In this document: piece by piece, positions 1-5,792 of the stretch
Layout of the letters: every line of letters begins with the position of its first letter
Numbering within the stretch: position 1 is the stretch's first letter
NCBI GenBank assembly: GCA_050299335.1
Contig: JBNKVT010000027.1
Coordinates: 1-6,042, forward strand
Length of the DNA stretch: 6,042 nucleotides
Direction: 5' to 3'
Source: JBNKVT01 sp050299335
Lineage (GTDB): Bacteria > Pseudomonadota > Alphaproteobacteria > Rhodobacterales > Rhodobacteraceae
The notes under the pieces: generated by a model
The model's input: only the letters and a program-made list of their open reading frames with translations
What the model was told of the DNA's origin: nothing
The model's database searches: none
Translations under genes and position numbers: made by a program

Positions 1-160
1 CGGATGGGTCGGGCTTGGCCCGGTGCTGGTCGCACCGTGCGGGTGTGGAGCGGGGAGAAATGGGGACGGCGAAGCTATGGATTTGGGGCGGGATTGGGGG
101 TTGGCTCGAATGGAGGAAACCGAACCTCAGGCGGGTTTCCCGAGACAGGCGGACCCAAAT

Positions 161-195
161 GCAATTGCCCTCCCCCTGACAGGGGGAGGGCTGTT
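161..195. repeat. Central GC-rich hairpin of the palindrome
   Basis: An 11-bp perfect stem, GCCCTCCCCCT (167-177) with AGGGGGAGGGC (181-191), encloses a GAC loop. A further GCAA/TTGC pair (161-164 with 192-195) sits outside a 2-nt mismatch. It could act as a transcription terminator in either direction, but there is no T-run on either strand and no gene runs into it. A repeat-family hairpin is therefore the better reading. Confidence 0.7.
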
Positions 196-322
196 GCAGA
201 TAGCGTCCAAGAAGCCACCATCCGAACCTGAGGTTCGCACCCGCCCACACGCCAATCGCGCTTCAATACAGCCCCCACCCCCCATTTCGCACCGCTCACC
301 AGGGCTCCGCCCGCTCGCGGCT

Positions 323-345
323 GAAACGCTCCACTGGAGCGTTTC
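323..345. repeat. Perfect 10-bp hairpin in an asymmetric segment
   Basis: GAAACGCTCC (323-332) and GGAGCGTTTC (336-345) form a perfect stem around an ACT loop. A second pairing, GCGGC/GCCGC, is available further out. The hairpin lies in the part of the right arm (about 302-362) that has no counterpart in the left arm, so it looks like a separate small palindromic unit lodged in the larger one. Confidence 0.65.
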
Positions 346-387
346 CGGGACGCCGCTCGCCCCCCGCACGGTGCGACCAGCACCGGG

Positions 388-776
388 TCGCGCCTGCCCT
401 CCCCAAAGGGCGGGCACGTTGCTGCCATGGGCTGAGAGCGGGCCGCCATGATGTGCCTTGGCCATAAGGCGGTCCGCAGAGGAGCCCGGAAAGCGCCCCA
501 CCCGAGGGCGGGTTTGGCCCTCACCTCGGAGCGGGGGCATCGGAAACACGGTCCCGGAAAGACGCCGGATCGGGGTGAACGGGGCGGACGGGGTTCTGGT
601 GACAGGTGCGATGATCTCATATGCGATTGTCCTCCCAGACAGCAGGAGGGGAAGCGGGTCCCAGCCTTTGGCAGGGGCCGGGCCAATCGTCGGATGGCGG
701 CGCGTTGACGGGTTTCCCTTGCGGGGGCTTTGGGGATTTCGACGCGGTCCGGCGTGTCTTCAGGCAGGCTATCCGG
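388..776. other. Gene-free region downstream of hemA
   Basis: No reading frame here has plausible protein composition, a Shine-Dalgarno or a recognisable family. Overlapping frames are all rich in R, P and G, as expected from GC-rich non-coding DNA. The stretch contains a degenerate further copy of the central hairpin (about 613-655). Together with 1-387 it is a repeat patchwork beyond the 3' end of hemA. Confidence 0.6.
613..655. repeat. Degenerate third copy of the central repeat
   Basis: The stretch ATGCGATTGTCCTCCC (621-636) followed by GACAG and AGGAGGGG resembles ATGCAATTGCCCTCCC and its continuation at 159-190 in order and orientation. The remaining stem is only CCTCC (631-635) with GGAGG (645-649). 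Read as a decayed member of the same repeat family. Confidence 0.45.
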
Positions 777-794
777 GGCGGCGCGAAAGCCGCC
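777..794 (-). terminator. Hairpin abutting the hemA stop
   Basis: GGCGGC (777-782) and GCCGCC (789-794) make a 6-bp GC stem around a 6-nt loop, starting immediately after the hemA TGA on the minus strand. Its position suits termination of hemA or 3'-end protection of the mRNA. There is no U-run after the stem, so intrinsic termination is doubtful. Confidence 0.35.
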
Positions 795-2009
795 TCAGGC
801 GACGGCCCGGGCCAGGGCGCATTGCGACCAGAGGGCGCCGAGGGATTTCACCAGATGATCGATATCGGCCTCGGAATGCAGCGGCGACGGAGTGAAACGC
901 AGCCGTTCGGTGCCCTTGGCCACCGTCGGGTAATTGATCGGCTGCACGTAGATGCCATATTGGTCGAGCAGGATATCCGACAGCATCCGGCATTTGACCG
1001 GGTCCTTGACCATCACCGGCACGATATGGCTGGGGTTCGGCAGATGCGGAATGCCCGCCTTGTCAAGCTTGCTCCGCAATAGCGCCACATTGCGCCGCTG
1101 CGCCATGCGCTCGGCGTCCGAGACCTTCAGATGCCGGATCGCCGCCCGCGCGCCCGCGGCCACGGCCGGGGGCAGGGCGGTGGTGAAGATGAAGCCGGAG
1201 GCAAAGGAGCGGATGAAGTCGCAGAGCGCGGCCGAGCCGGTGATATAGCCGCCCAGCACCCCGAAGGCCTTGCCGAGCGTGCCCTCGATCAGGGTGATCC
1301 GGTCCATCACGCCCTCACGTTCGGCGATGCCGCCACCGCGCGGCCCGTAGAGGCCGACCGCGTGGACTTCGTCGAGATAGGTCATGGCCCCGTGCTTGTC
1401 GGCGACGTCGCAGATCTCGGCGATGGGGGCGATGTCGCCATCCATGGAATAGACGCTTTCGAAGGCGACGATCCTGGCCGCGTCGGGATCGCATTCGGAA
1501 AGTTTGCGGTCGAGATCCTCGGGATCGTTATGCTTCCAGATCTTCTTGTCGGCCTTGGAATGGCGGATCCCCTCGATCATCGAGGCGTGGTTCAGCGCGT
1601 CCGACAGGATCACCGCGTTGGGCAGCCGCGCGCCAAGCGTCGACAACGAGGCCCAGTTCGAGACATAGCCGGAGGTGAACAGAAGTGCCGCCTCCTTGCC
1701 ATGCAGATCGGCGAGTTCCCGCTCGAGCAGCACGTGATGGTGGTTGGTTCCCGAGATATTCCGGGTCCCGCCGGCCCCGGCGCCGCAGGCATCCAGAACC
1801 TCGTGCATGGCCGTCAGGACGGCCTGATTCTGTCCCATGCCGAGATAGTCGTTCGAGCACCAGACGGTGACGTCCCGCGATTGGGATCCGTCATGTTTCC
1901 TGGCAAGCGGGAAATTGCCGCGCGAACGTTCCAGATCGGCGAAAATCCGGTAGTTCCCTTCGTTGCGCAAGGCGTCAAGCTGCGTCCGGAACAGGTGCTC
2001 GAAATCCAT
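795..2009 (-). CDS. hemA: 5-aminolevulinate synthase
   Basis: This cytoplasmic PLP enzyme condenses glycine with succinyl-CoA to give 5-aminolevulinate, the first committed step of tetrapyrrole synthesis by the Shemin route. The 404 residues match the usual length of bacterial ALAS (about 400-409). Visible landmarks are VTVWCSNDYLGMGQ (47-60), GGTRNISGT (80-88), the histidine that stacks on PLP (H141 in LNHASMIEG), DEVHAVGLYG with D213 and H216, the Schiff-base lysine K247 in EGTLGKA, and RFTPSP with R371, the expected glycine-carboxylate arginine. No catalytic residue is missing. The start is supported by AGGAA about 7 nt upstream. The promoter is probably in the 107-nt gap before it, where I see no FnrL-type TTGAT-N4-ATCAA box. 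From memory the sequence is nearer the HemT-like type than the R. capsulatus HemA beside puhE, and no photosynthesis gene is present. Some Rhodobacterales carry two ALAS genes, so this could be either paralogue. Confidence 0.96.
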   Translation of the reverse strand: MDFEHLFRTQLDALRNEGNYRIFADLERSRGNFPLARKHDGSQSRDVTVWCSNDYLGMGQNQAVLTAMHEVLDACGAGAGGTRNISGTNHHHVLLERELADLHGKEAALLFTSGYVSNWASLSTLGARLPNAVILSDALNHASMIEGIRHSKADKKIWKHNDPEDLDRKLSECDPDAARIVAFESVYSMDGDIAPIAEICDVADKHGAMTYLDEVHAVGLYGPRGGGIAEREGVMDRITLIEGTLGKAFGVLGGYITGSAALCDFIRSFASGFIFTTALPPAVAAGARAAIRHLKVSDAERMAQRRNVALLRSKLDKAGIPHLPNPSHIVPVMVKDPVKCRMLSDILLDQYGIYVQPINYPTVAKGTERLRFTPSPLHSEADIDHLVKSLGALWSQCALARAVA

Positions 2010-2078
2010 GGCTATTCCTGGCTAGGCGATTCGGAGGCCAGTATTGCCATGAAAATGCTAACTTGGCGACGTCTTATC

Positions 2079-2092
2079 GGGCTTTTCAGCCC
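2079..2092 (-). other. Short hairpin between small ORF and hemA
   Basis: GGGCT and AGCCC form a 5-bp stem with a 4-nt loop, 70-83 nt upstream of the hemA start. On the minus strand it could be a weak terminator for the small membrane peptide or part of the hemA leader. No T-run follows. Confidence 0.25.
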
Positions 2093-2116
2093 AATCGCGA
2101 CAGCAGGCCGCAGGGC

Positions 2117-2194
2117 TTACTGGCGCCGCGACCGCACCATTCCGAAGGCACCTGCGGCGGCAACGAGCAAGGCGAAAAAGGCGTAAACGGACAT
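2117..2194 (-). CDS. Small single-pass membrane peptide (25 aa)
   Basis: This short frame starts with ATG 8 nt after a clear GGGAG Shine-Dalgarno (2203-2207) and ends in TAA. The 25 residues form one hydrophobic segment (about 3-20, YAFFALLVAAAGAFGMV) followed by the basic tail RSRRQ. That arrangement predicts a transmembrane peptide with its C-terminus in the cytoplasm by the positive-inside rule. I do not recognise a family. It lies 107 nt upstream of hemA on the same strand and could be its leader cistron, or a monocistronic small membrane protein with a promoter in the 220-nt gap upstream. A longer in-frame start at 2329 exists, but its first 45 residues have no membrane character and it lacks the good ribosome site. 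Coding status rests on the ribosome site and the peptide's composition. Confidence 0.5.
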   Translation of the reverse strand: MSVYAFFALLVAAAGAFGMVRSRRQ

Positions 2195-2414
2195 GATCTC
2201 TACTCCCGGTTGGCGGCGTGGGGGCCACATTACCGCCGTCTCTGTCACGAAATCGTTAAGCCCGGGAAATGCGCGGGAATCAGGGTTAAGAAGCGGCGAT
2301 TTTGTGAAATTGCGCGTGCAGGCGGCCACAATCCGGGCCGCGACGAGCCGGGAATTCCTGGAAAATAGCCAGCGAAATCAGGTCCTTGATCTCAAAGCCC
2401 GGGGCTGCCTTATT

Positions 2415-2696
2415 TCAGAGCCGACCCTTGAGCTGGTGATGTTTCAGCCAGCCGCTCAGACCCTTGGACGGTACGAAACAGACCTTCAGGTTCTTGTATC
2501 CGGGCTTTTTGGTAAAGTGGATCTTCTTGGCCGAGGGCGCCCTGTCGCCGACAAAGTACCAGACCCCTTCATTATGCAGGGACGAAACCTTGCCTTCGTC
2601 CTTGTAGACCAGAAGATCGGCCACGGCCGGCGAGTCCACCACCTGCACGCAAGCGTCGGCCCCGGCTGGCTTGTCCACTTCGAATACCATCGTCAT
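2415..2696 (-). CDS. DUF6150-like small repeat protein (putative 7(1) knot)
   Basis: The gene encodes 93 residues, with start ATG preceded by GGGGGAGAA ending 6 nt upstream. A second ATG two codons later is less well spaced. The protein has no signal peptide or membrane segment. It shows a short recurring pattern of an aromatic/valine strand followed by a polar-S-x-A/G stretch: CVQVVDSPAVADLLVY (16-31), WYFVGDRAPSAKKIHF (46-61) and KVCFVPSKGLSGWL (71-84). From memory this resembles the DUF6150 family of small cytoplasmic proteins, annotated as 7(1) septoil-knot domain proteins, whose strands repeat VVDSxxxADLLVY and WYFVxxxxxA motifs. Its biochemical role is unknown. It lies 54 nt downstream of hemC on the same strand, so it may share the hemC transcript, though the AT-rich gap could hold its own promoter. 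The frame stays open for 42 codons after the TGA. Family assignment is tentative; that it is a real gene is fairly sure. Confidence 0.7.
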   Translation of the reverse strand: MTMVFEVDKPAGADACVQVVDSPAVADLLVYKDEGKVSSLHNEGVWYFVGDRAPSAKKIHFTKKPGYKNLKVCFVPSKGLSGWLKHHQLKGRL

Positions 2697-2750
2697 CGTT
2701 AGTTCTCCCCCACGGATAACGCCCTCTACTGAGAAGATAGTAACGATTTT

Positions 2751-3698
2751 TTACAAATGTGAAAAGAAACCTTTCCCTCCGCGTGCGATCAGCGCCCTTG
2801 CGGCCTCTTCGCCGAGGGACGCGGCGTCGGACGGATCGCCTGAAACCCGGTGCCGGAAGACCTCGGACCCGTCGGGGCGGATGATCTCGCCGGTAAAGTC
2901 CAGCCGTCCCGCATCCAGCCGCGCCAGCCCGGCGATCGGCGTCTGGCAGGAGCCGTCGAGCACCTCCAGAAACCGCCGCTCGCAGGCGAGCAGGGTCCCG
3001 GTCGCGGTGTCCGAGACAGCCTCCAGCAATGCGCGGAGCGGCGCGTCCGCCGCCCGGCACTCGATCCCGATGGCGCCCTGGGCTATGGCGGGCAGCATCT
3101 CGTCCGGCGCGACCGGGGTTGCGGGGATGCCGCCGGTCAGTCCCAGACGCTTGAGACCCGCCATGGCGAGAAAGGTCGCCCCGGCCACGCCGTCATGAAG
3201 CTTATTCAGCCGGGTCTGCACATTGCCGCGAAACTCCACCACCTTCAGATCCGGTCGCCGCGCCAGCAGCTGCGCCCGCCGCCTGAGGCTCGAGGTTCCG
3301 ACCACGGTCCCCGCCGGCAGATCGGCAATCGCCGCGTAATCCGGGCTCACCAGCGCATCGCGGACATCCTCGCGCGGCAGATAGGCGGCCAGGACCAGCC
3401 CCGCCTGCCGCGCGGTCGGCACGTCCTTCATCGAATGCACGGCCATGTCGATGCGCCCCGATTGCAGCGCCTCCTCGATCTCCTTGGTGAAGAGGCCCTT
3501 GCCGCCAAGCTCGCGCAGGGCGCGGTCCTGGACCCGGTCGCCGGTGGTCGAGATCACCTCGATCCGGAACGCTGCTTCGGGCAGTCCATGGGCCGCCATC
3601 AGCCGGTCGCGGGTCTCCTCGGCCTGGGCAAGGGCCAGCGGAGACCCCCTGGTGCCGATGCGAAGCGGTGTCTGTGGAACGGGAAACGGGCGGATCAT
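2751..3698 (-). CDS. hemC: Hydroxymethylbilane synthase (porphobilinogen deaminase)
   Basis: This cytoplasmic enzyme joins four porphobilinogen molecules head to tail into linear hydroxymethylbilane, the substrate of HemD. It uses a covalently bound dipyrromethane cofactor. From the chosen ATG it has 315 residues, within the usual 305-320. Landmarks are LRIGTRGSPLALAQ (12-25, substrate-binding arginines), GGKGLFTKEIE (65-75), AVHSMKDVPT with catalytic D92, VVGTSSLRRRAQ (132-143), FRGNVQTRL (156-164) and the cofactor-attachment cysteine C251 in DGSCQTPIAG. An alternative GTG start at 3722 would add 8 residues. The ATG at 3698 is preferred because the extra residues lie outside the family core, although the AGGG upstream is 10 nt away, so the site is not strong. 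It is divergent from hemE over a 119-nt gap. No truncation or missing residue is seen. Confidence 0.95.
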   Translation of the reverse strand: MIRPFPVPQTPLRIGTRGSPLALAQAEETRDRLMAAHGLPEAAFRIEVISTTGDRVQDRALRELGGKGLFTKEIEEALQSGRIDMAVHSMKDVPTARQAGLVLAAYLPREDVRDALVSPDYAAIADLPAGTVVGTSSLRRRAQLLARRPDLKVVEFRGNVQTRLNKLHDGVAGATFLAMAGLKRLGLTGGIPATPVAPDEMLPAIAQGAIGIECRAADAPLRALLEAVSDTATGTLLACERRFLEVLDGSCQTPIAGLARLDAGRLDFTGEIIRPDGSEVFRHRVSGDPSDAASLGEEAARALIARGGKGFFSHL

Positions 3699-3716
3699 GG
3701 GCGCGGACCCTAGTGC

Positions 3717-3744
3717 TTGCACGCCGCCCCCGCAATCGCATAAC
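3717..3744 (+). promoter_or_regulatory. Candidate hemE promoter
   Basis: TTGCAC (3717-3722) and CATAAC (3739-3744) are separated by 16 nt and lie 73 nt upstream of the hemE start, in the gap shared with divergent hemC. The -10 lacks the usual final T, as I recall is common in Rhodobacter promoters. The match is modest and was picked by eye. Confidence 0.2.
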
Positions 3745-3817
3745 TAGCAGCGGCGAACAGTTCCGGGATCCCGTGCCTGAAGAAGGGGCGTGACACCGGG
3801 GCGTGAAAGGTGAGTGC

Positions 3818-4852
3818 ATGACCCCCAGCGACAAGCCGCTCCTCCGGGTTCTGGCCGGCGAGGCCCTGAGCCCGCCGCCGGTCTGGATGATGCGCCAGGC
3901 CGGGCGCTATCTGCCGGAATATCAGCGCACCCGCGCCCGGGCCGGCAGCTTTCTGGATCTGTGCTACACCCCCGATCTCGCCACAGAGGTCACCCTGCAA
4001 CCGATCCGCCGCTTTGGTTTCGACGCCGCGATCCTGTTCGCCGATATCCTGCTCGTCCCCCAGGCGCTCGGCGCCGATCTGTGGTTCGTCGAGGGCGAGG
4101 GCCCGCGGCTGTCGACCATCCAGCACGAGGCCGACATGTCGGGTCTGAAACCCGCCGAGGCCATCCACGAGACCCTGGCTCCGATCTATCAGACCGTGCG
4201 CCAGGTCCGGGCCGCCCTGCCGCCCGCGACCGCGCTTATCGGCTTTGCCGGGGCGCCCTGGACGGTGGCCACCTACATGATCGCCGGGCGCGGCACCCGC
4301 GATCAGGCACCGGCGCGGTCGCTGATGTACCGCGAACCCGCCACCTTCGCCCGGCTTATCGACCTGATCACCGAGGCGACGATCCTGTATCTCAGGGCGC
4401 AGATCGAGGCCGGAGCCGAGGTGGTGAAGCTCTTCGACAGCTGGGCCGGCGCCGTTCCCGGGCCGCATTTCGAGGCTGTCTGCATCGCCCCTGTCCGGCG
4501 CATCGTCTCGGCCCTGCGCGAGACCCATCCCGGGATCCCGGTCATCGGCTTTCCCCGTCAGGCCGGGAACGCGCTCCGCGCCTATATCGAAGGGACCGGC
4601 GTGCAGGCCTGTGCCCTCGATGCGAGCGTCGATCCGGTCTGGGCGGCGCGGGAATTGCAGCCGCTGACCTGCCTGCAGGGCAATCTCGATCAGCTTCTTC
4701 TGGTTACCGGCGGCGAGGCGCTCCGTACCGCGACCCGGCGGATTGTCGAGGCGTTTTCGGGGGGGGCGCATATCTTCAATCTCGGCCACGGCATCACCCC
4801 GGACGCGCTGCCGGAGAATGTCGCGACCATGCTGGAGACGATCCGGGGTTGA
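3818..4852 (+). CDS. hemE: Uroporphyrinogen decarboxylase
   Basis: This cofactor-independent cytoplasmic enzyme removes the four acetate carboxyl groups of uroporphyrinogen III to form coproporphyrinogen III, on the heme branch rather than the siroheme/cobalamin branch. It has 344 residues, the standard length. The signature MRQAGRYLPEY is at 25-35 (R26 and R30 contact substrate). ILFADILL carries the central catalytic D76. TYMIAG carries Y153, FDSWAG carries S208, and NLGHGITPD carries H324, equivalent to human R37, D86, Y164, S219 and H339. The ATG at 3818 has AAGG 7 nt upstream. An upstream in-frame GTG at 3803 would add 5 residues but overlaps that ribosome site, so it is not chosen. It is divergent from hemC, which supplies the pathway two steps earlier. 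No clear terminator follows. All key residues are present. Confidence 0.96.
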   Translation: MTPSDKPLLRVLAGEALSPPPVWMMRQAGRYLPEYQRTRARAGSFLDLCYTPDLATEVTLQPIRRFGFDAAILFADILLVPQALGADLWFVEGEGPRLSTIQHEADMSGLKPAEAIHETLAPIYQTVRQVRAALPPATALIGFAGAPWTVATYMIAGRGTRDQAPARSLMYREPATFARLIDLITEATILYLRAQIEAGAEVVKLFDSWAGAVPGPHFEAVCIAPVRRIVSALRETHPGIPVIGFPRQAGNALRAYIEGTGVQACALDASVDPVWAARELQPLTCLQGNLDQLLLVTGGEALRTATRRIVEAFSGGAHIFNLGHGITPDALPENVATMLETIRG

Positions 4853-5236
4853 ACGGCGTCGGAGCCTTGAGAATGTGACCACGCCGGGTGCCGGTCGTTT
4901 GGTCGCGCGTGTGGCTGCGGATCACCGGCGTGGTGGCGTTTCCGGAGAATTTCCGCAGTGATACCCGGGGGGCGAGACCCCCGAATGCTGCGGCATTGCG
5001 CACGGGGCGACAGATTTGAGATCGGGGGGGATGCCGTAGAATTGGGAAGCGGTTCCGGGGGAGAGAGGGGACCTCACCGGCGTCAGCGCCCGGTGGCATT
5101 TCCGGGGTGTCGGTGCCGTTTTAGAGGCAGGGCGCCTGTCCTGGCGCGTGATCACCGCCGCCGCACGGGCCGCCGGATCACCATCGCCCGCGGCCTGAAC
5201 CGGCCGAGCGGGCCTCTTTCGCGTGCCAGGCGTGTC
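4853..5236. other. Gene-free spacer after hemE
   Basis: This stretch of nearly 400 nt has open frames on both strands but no Shine-Dalgarno-supported start and no protein-like composition. It contains a small tetraloop hairpin, AATGC-TGCG-GCATT (4984-4997), a G/C-run hairpin just before it (about 4966-4981), and a degenerate direct repeat listed separately. It also lies downstream of the convergent small gene at 5237-5380, so it is the shared 3' space of two converging genes. Confidence 0.6.
4922..5107 (+). repeat. Degenerate direct repeat pair
   Basis: TCACCGGCGT occurs at 4922-4931 and again at 5074-5083. Each copy is followed, directly in the first and after 8 extra nt in the second, by GGTGGCRTTTCCGGRG (4932-4947 and 5092-5107, 14 of 16 identical). 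The shared order of two blocks with an indel between them suggests an old local duplication or two members of one dispersed repeat. Confidence 0.5.
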
Positions 5237-5380
5237 CTATTCGTAGGGACGCCCGTGCTTGTTGACCGGACCGAGGCTCTTGTCGTCCTGATCGTCGCCT
5301 TGCTTCGACTTCGCCTTGCTCTGGTAGGCAACCCAGGCACTGATGAAGTCGCTCCGCGCGGTTTCTGCTGTTCCAAGCAT
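5237..5380 (-). CDS. Small hydrophilic protein of unknown function (47 aa)
   Basis: The start is fixed by a strong GAGGAG Shine-Dalgarno (5389-5394) exactly 8 nt before ATG 5380. Two longer in-frame starts (5428 and 5512) have no ribosome site. An overlapping frame starting at 5385 would sit only 3 nt from the same site. Residues 1-22 (through SAWVAYQSK) look like a short amphipathic helix. Residues 22-35 are a lysine/aspartate-rich linker (KAKSKQGDDQDDKS), and the tail is LGPVNKHGRPYE. There is no signal peptide, cysteine or membrane segment. I recognise no family. The gene converges with hemE and is preceded by a 412-nt AT-rich region likely to hold its promoter. A nucleic-acid- or protein-binding small regulator is possible from composition but is not shown. 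It could also be the remnant of a longer protein. Confidence 0.55.
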   Translation of the reverse strand: MLGTAETARSDFISAWVAYQSKAKSKQGDDQDDKSLGPVNKHGRPYE

Positions 5381-5640
5381 GTCATGAACTCCTCTCGAAC
5401 ACTCGGCAAACTGCGTCTCCAGCTGCATCAATATAACGCAGCAAAACCTGAAAAAATTGTGGCCGGTGACAGGAATTTTTGGGGCGTGGGAGAAATGACA
5501 CATTAAGTTCACGGTTCATATCATTGTTTTTCAATAAATTTACCCGGGCGAGATTATCGTGAATCGTGCTGAAAACTTTCTTGTGATCGGGGTATGGTGA
5601 ACCGTTTTCGCCACAGTATCGTCCAAGTCAGACGCCCCCG

Positions 5641-5655
5641 TTAACTTTGCCGTAA
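5641..5655 (+). promoter_or_regulatory. CtrA-box-like motif
   Basis: TTAA-N7-GTAA differs by one base from the alphaproteobacterial CtrA consensus TTAA-N7-TTAA. It lies in the AT-rich intergenic region. Such near matches arise by chance in AT-rich DNA, and the gene it would control is not evident. Confidence 0.25.
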
Positions 5656-5677
5656 CTTCCCATCACGCTTGCGAGTA

Positions 5678-5702
5678 CTTTTGTTGCATTTCGCAGCAAA
5701 AG
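5678..5702. repeat. Hairpin with A/T-rich outer stem
   Basis: CTTTTGTTGC (5678-5687) pairs with GCAGCAAAAG (5693-5702) around ATTTC, a 10-bp stem with one G-T pair. It could be an operator. The TTGC-N5-GCAG core loosely recalls the TGC/GCA-rich sites of PhaR regulators, but this is only resemblance. Confidence 0.4.
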
Positions 5703-5792
5703 GTGAGCGGGGTATTTCCCTTGCTTGTCGCTGCTGTCGCCGGGAGCGAGGACAGGTGTACAGAAGGGGATGCATGTGCGTGCCGAACTTCG

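Larger units (their letters stand above)
19..387. repeat. Long imperfect palindrome with nested hairpins
   Basis: A 25-bp perfect inverted repeat links 19-43 and 363-387 (core CGGTGCTGGTCGCACCGTGC). Inside it, 121-131 (CGAACCTCAGG) is the exact reverse complement of 227-237, and 167-177 pairs with 181-191. The last two pairs share the same centre, base 179. Between these anchors the arms remain recognisably similar in opposite orientation, for example GAGAAATGGGG on the plus strand near 55-65 against GCGAAATGGGG on the minus strand near 280-290. The right arm is about 48 nt longer because of a hairpin-containing segment around 302-362. It looks like two opposed copies of an intergenic repeat family rather than a gene. 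No transposase remnant is visible. Confidence 0.75.
5381..5792. other. AT-rich, promoter-like intergenic region
   Basis: Base composition falls well below that of the hem genes, especially at 5430-5600. No gene is supported on either strand. On the minus strand it must include the leader and promoter of the 47-aa gene; TATATT at 5432-5437 is a possible -10 without a good -35. On the plus strand it has regulatory-looking motifs but no adjacent gene, because a hairpin element and an IS follow. The 10-mer CGCAGCAAAA occurs twice (5437-5446 and 5692-5701). Confidence 0.5.

Noticed and set aside
167..191. GC hairpin as an intrinsic terminator
   Set aside because: No T-run on either strand and no gene transcribed into it. 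It is better explained as the core of the repeat family.
75..686. 203-codon open frame on the minus strand (and overlapping frames on both strands)
   Set aside because: Composition dominated by R, P, G and S, no ribosome site, and it reads through the palindrome, giving mirrored peptide fragments on the two strands. Typical of GC-rich non-coding DNA.
1131..2186. 351-codon plus-strand frame
   Set aside because: It is antisense to hemA, which has full catalytic motifs. High third-position GC keeps the opposite frame open.
2386..2395. Palindrome TTGATCTCAA as a possible FNR/FnrL site
   Set aside because: FnrL sites need TTGAT-N4-ATCAA. Here the half-sites are too close and it lies just past the 3' end of the DUF6150-like gene.
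3803..3817. GTG start for hemE five codons upstream
   Set aside because: The region forms the Shine-Dalgarno for ATG 3818, and the shorter protein matches the usual family N-terminus.
3710..4882. 390-codon minus-strand frame
   Set aside because: Antisense shadow of hemE, without family motifs and rich in G, R and D.
4958..5506. 182-codon plus-strand frame
   Set aside because: Arginine/glycine-rich, no ribosome site, overlaps the better supported 47-aa gene on the other strand.
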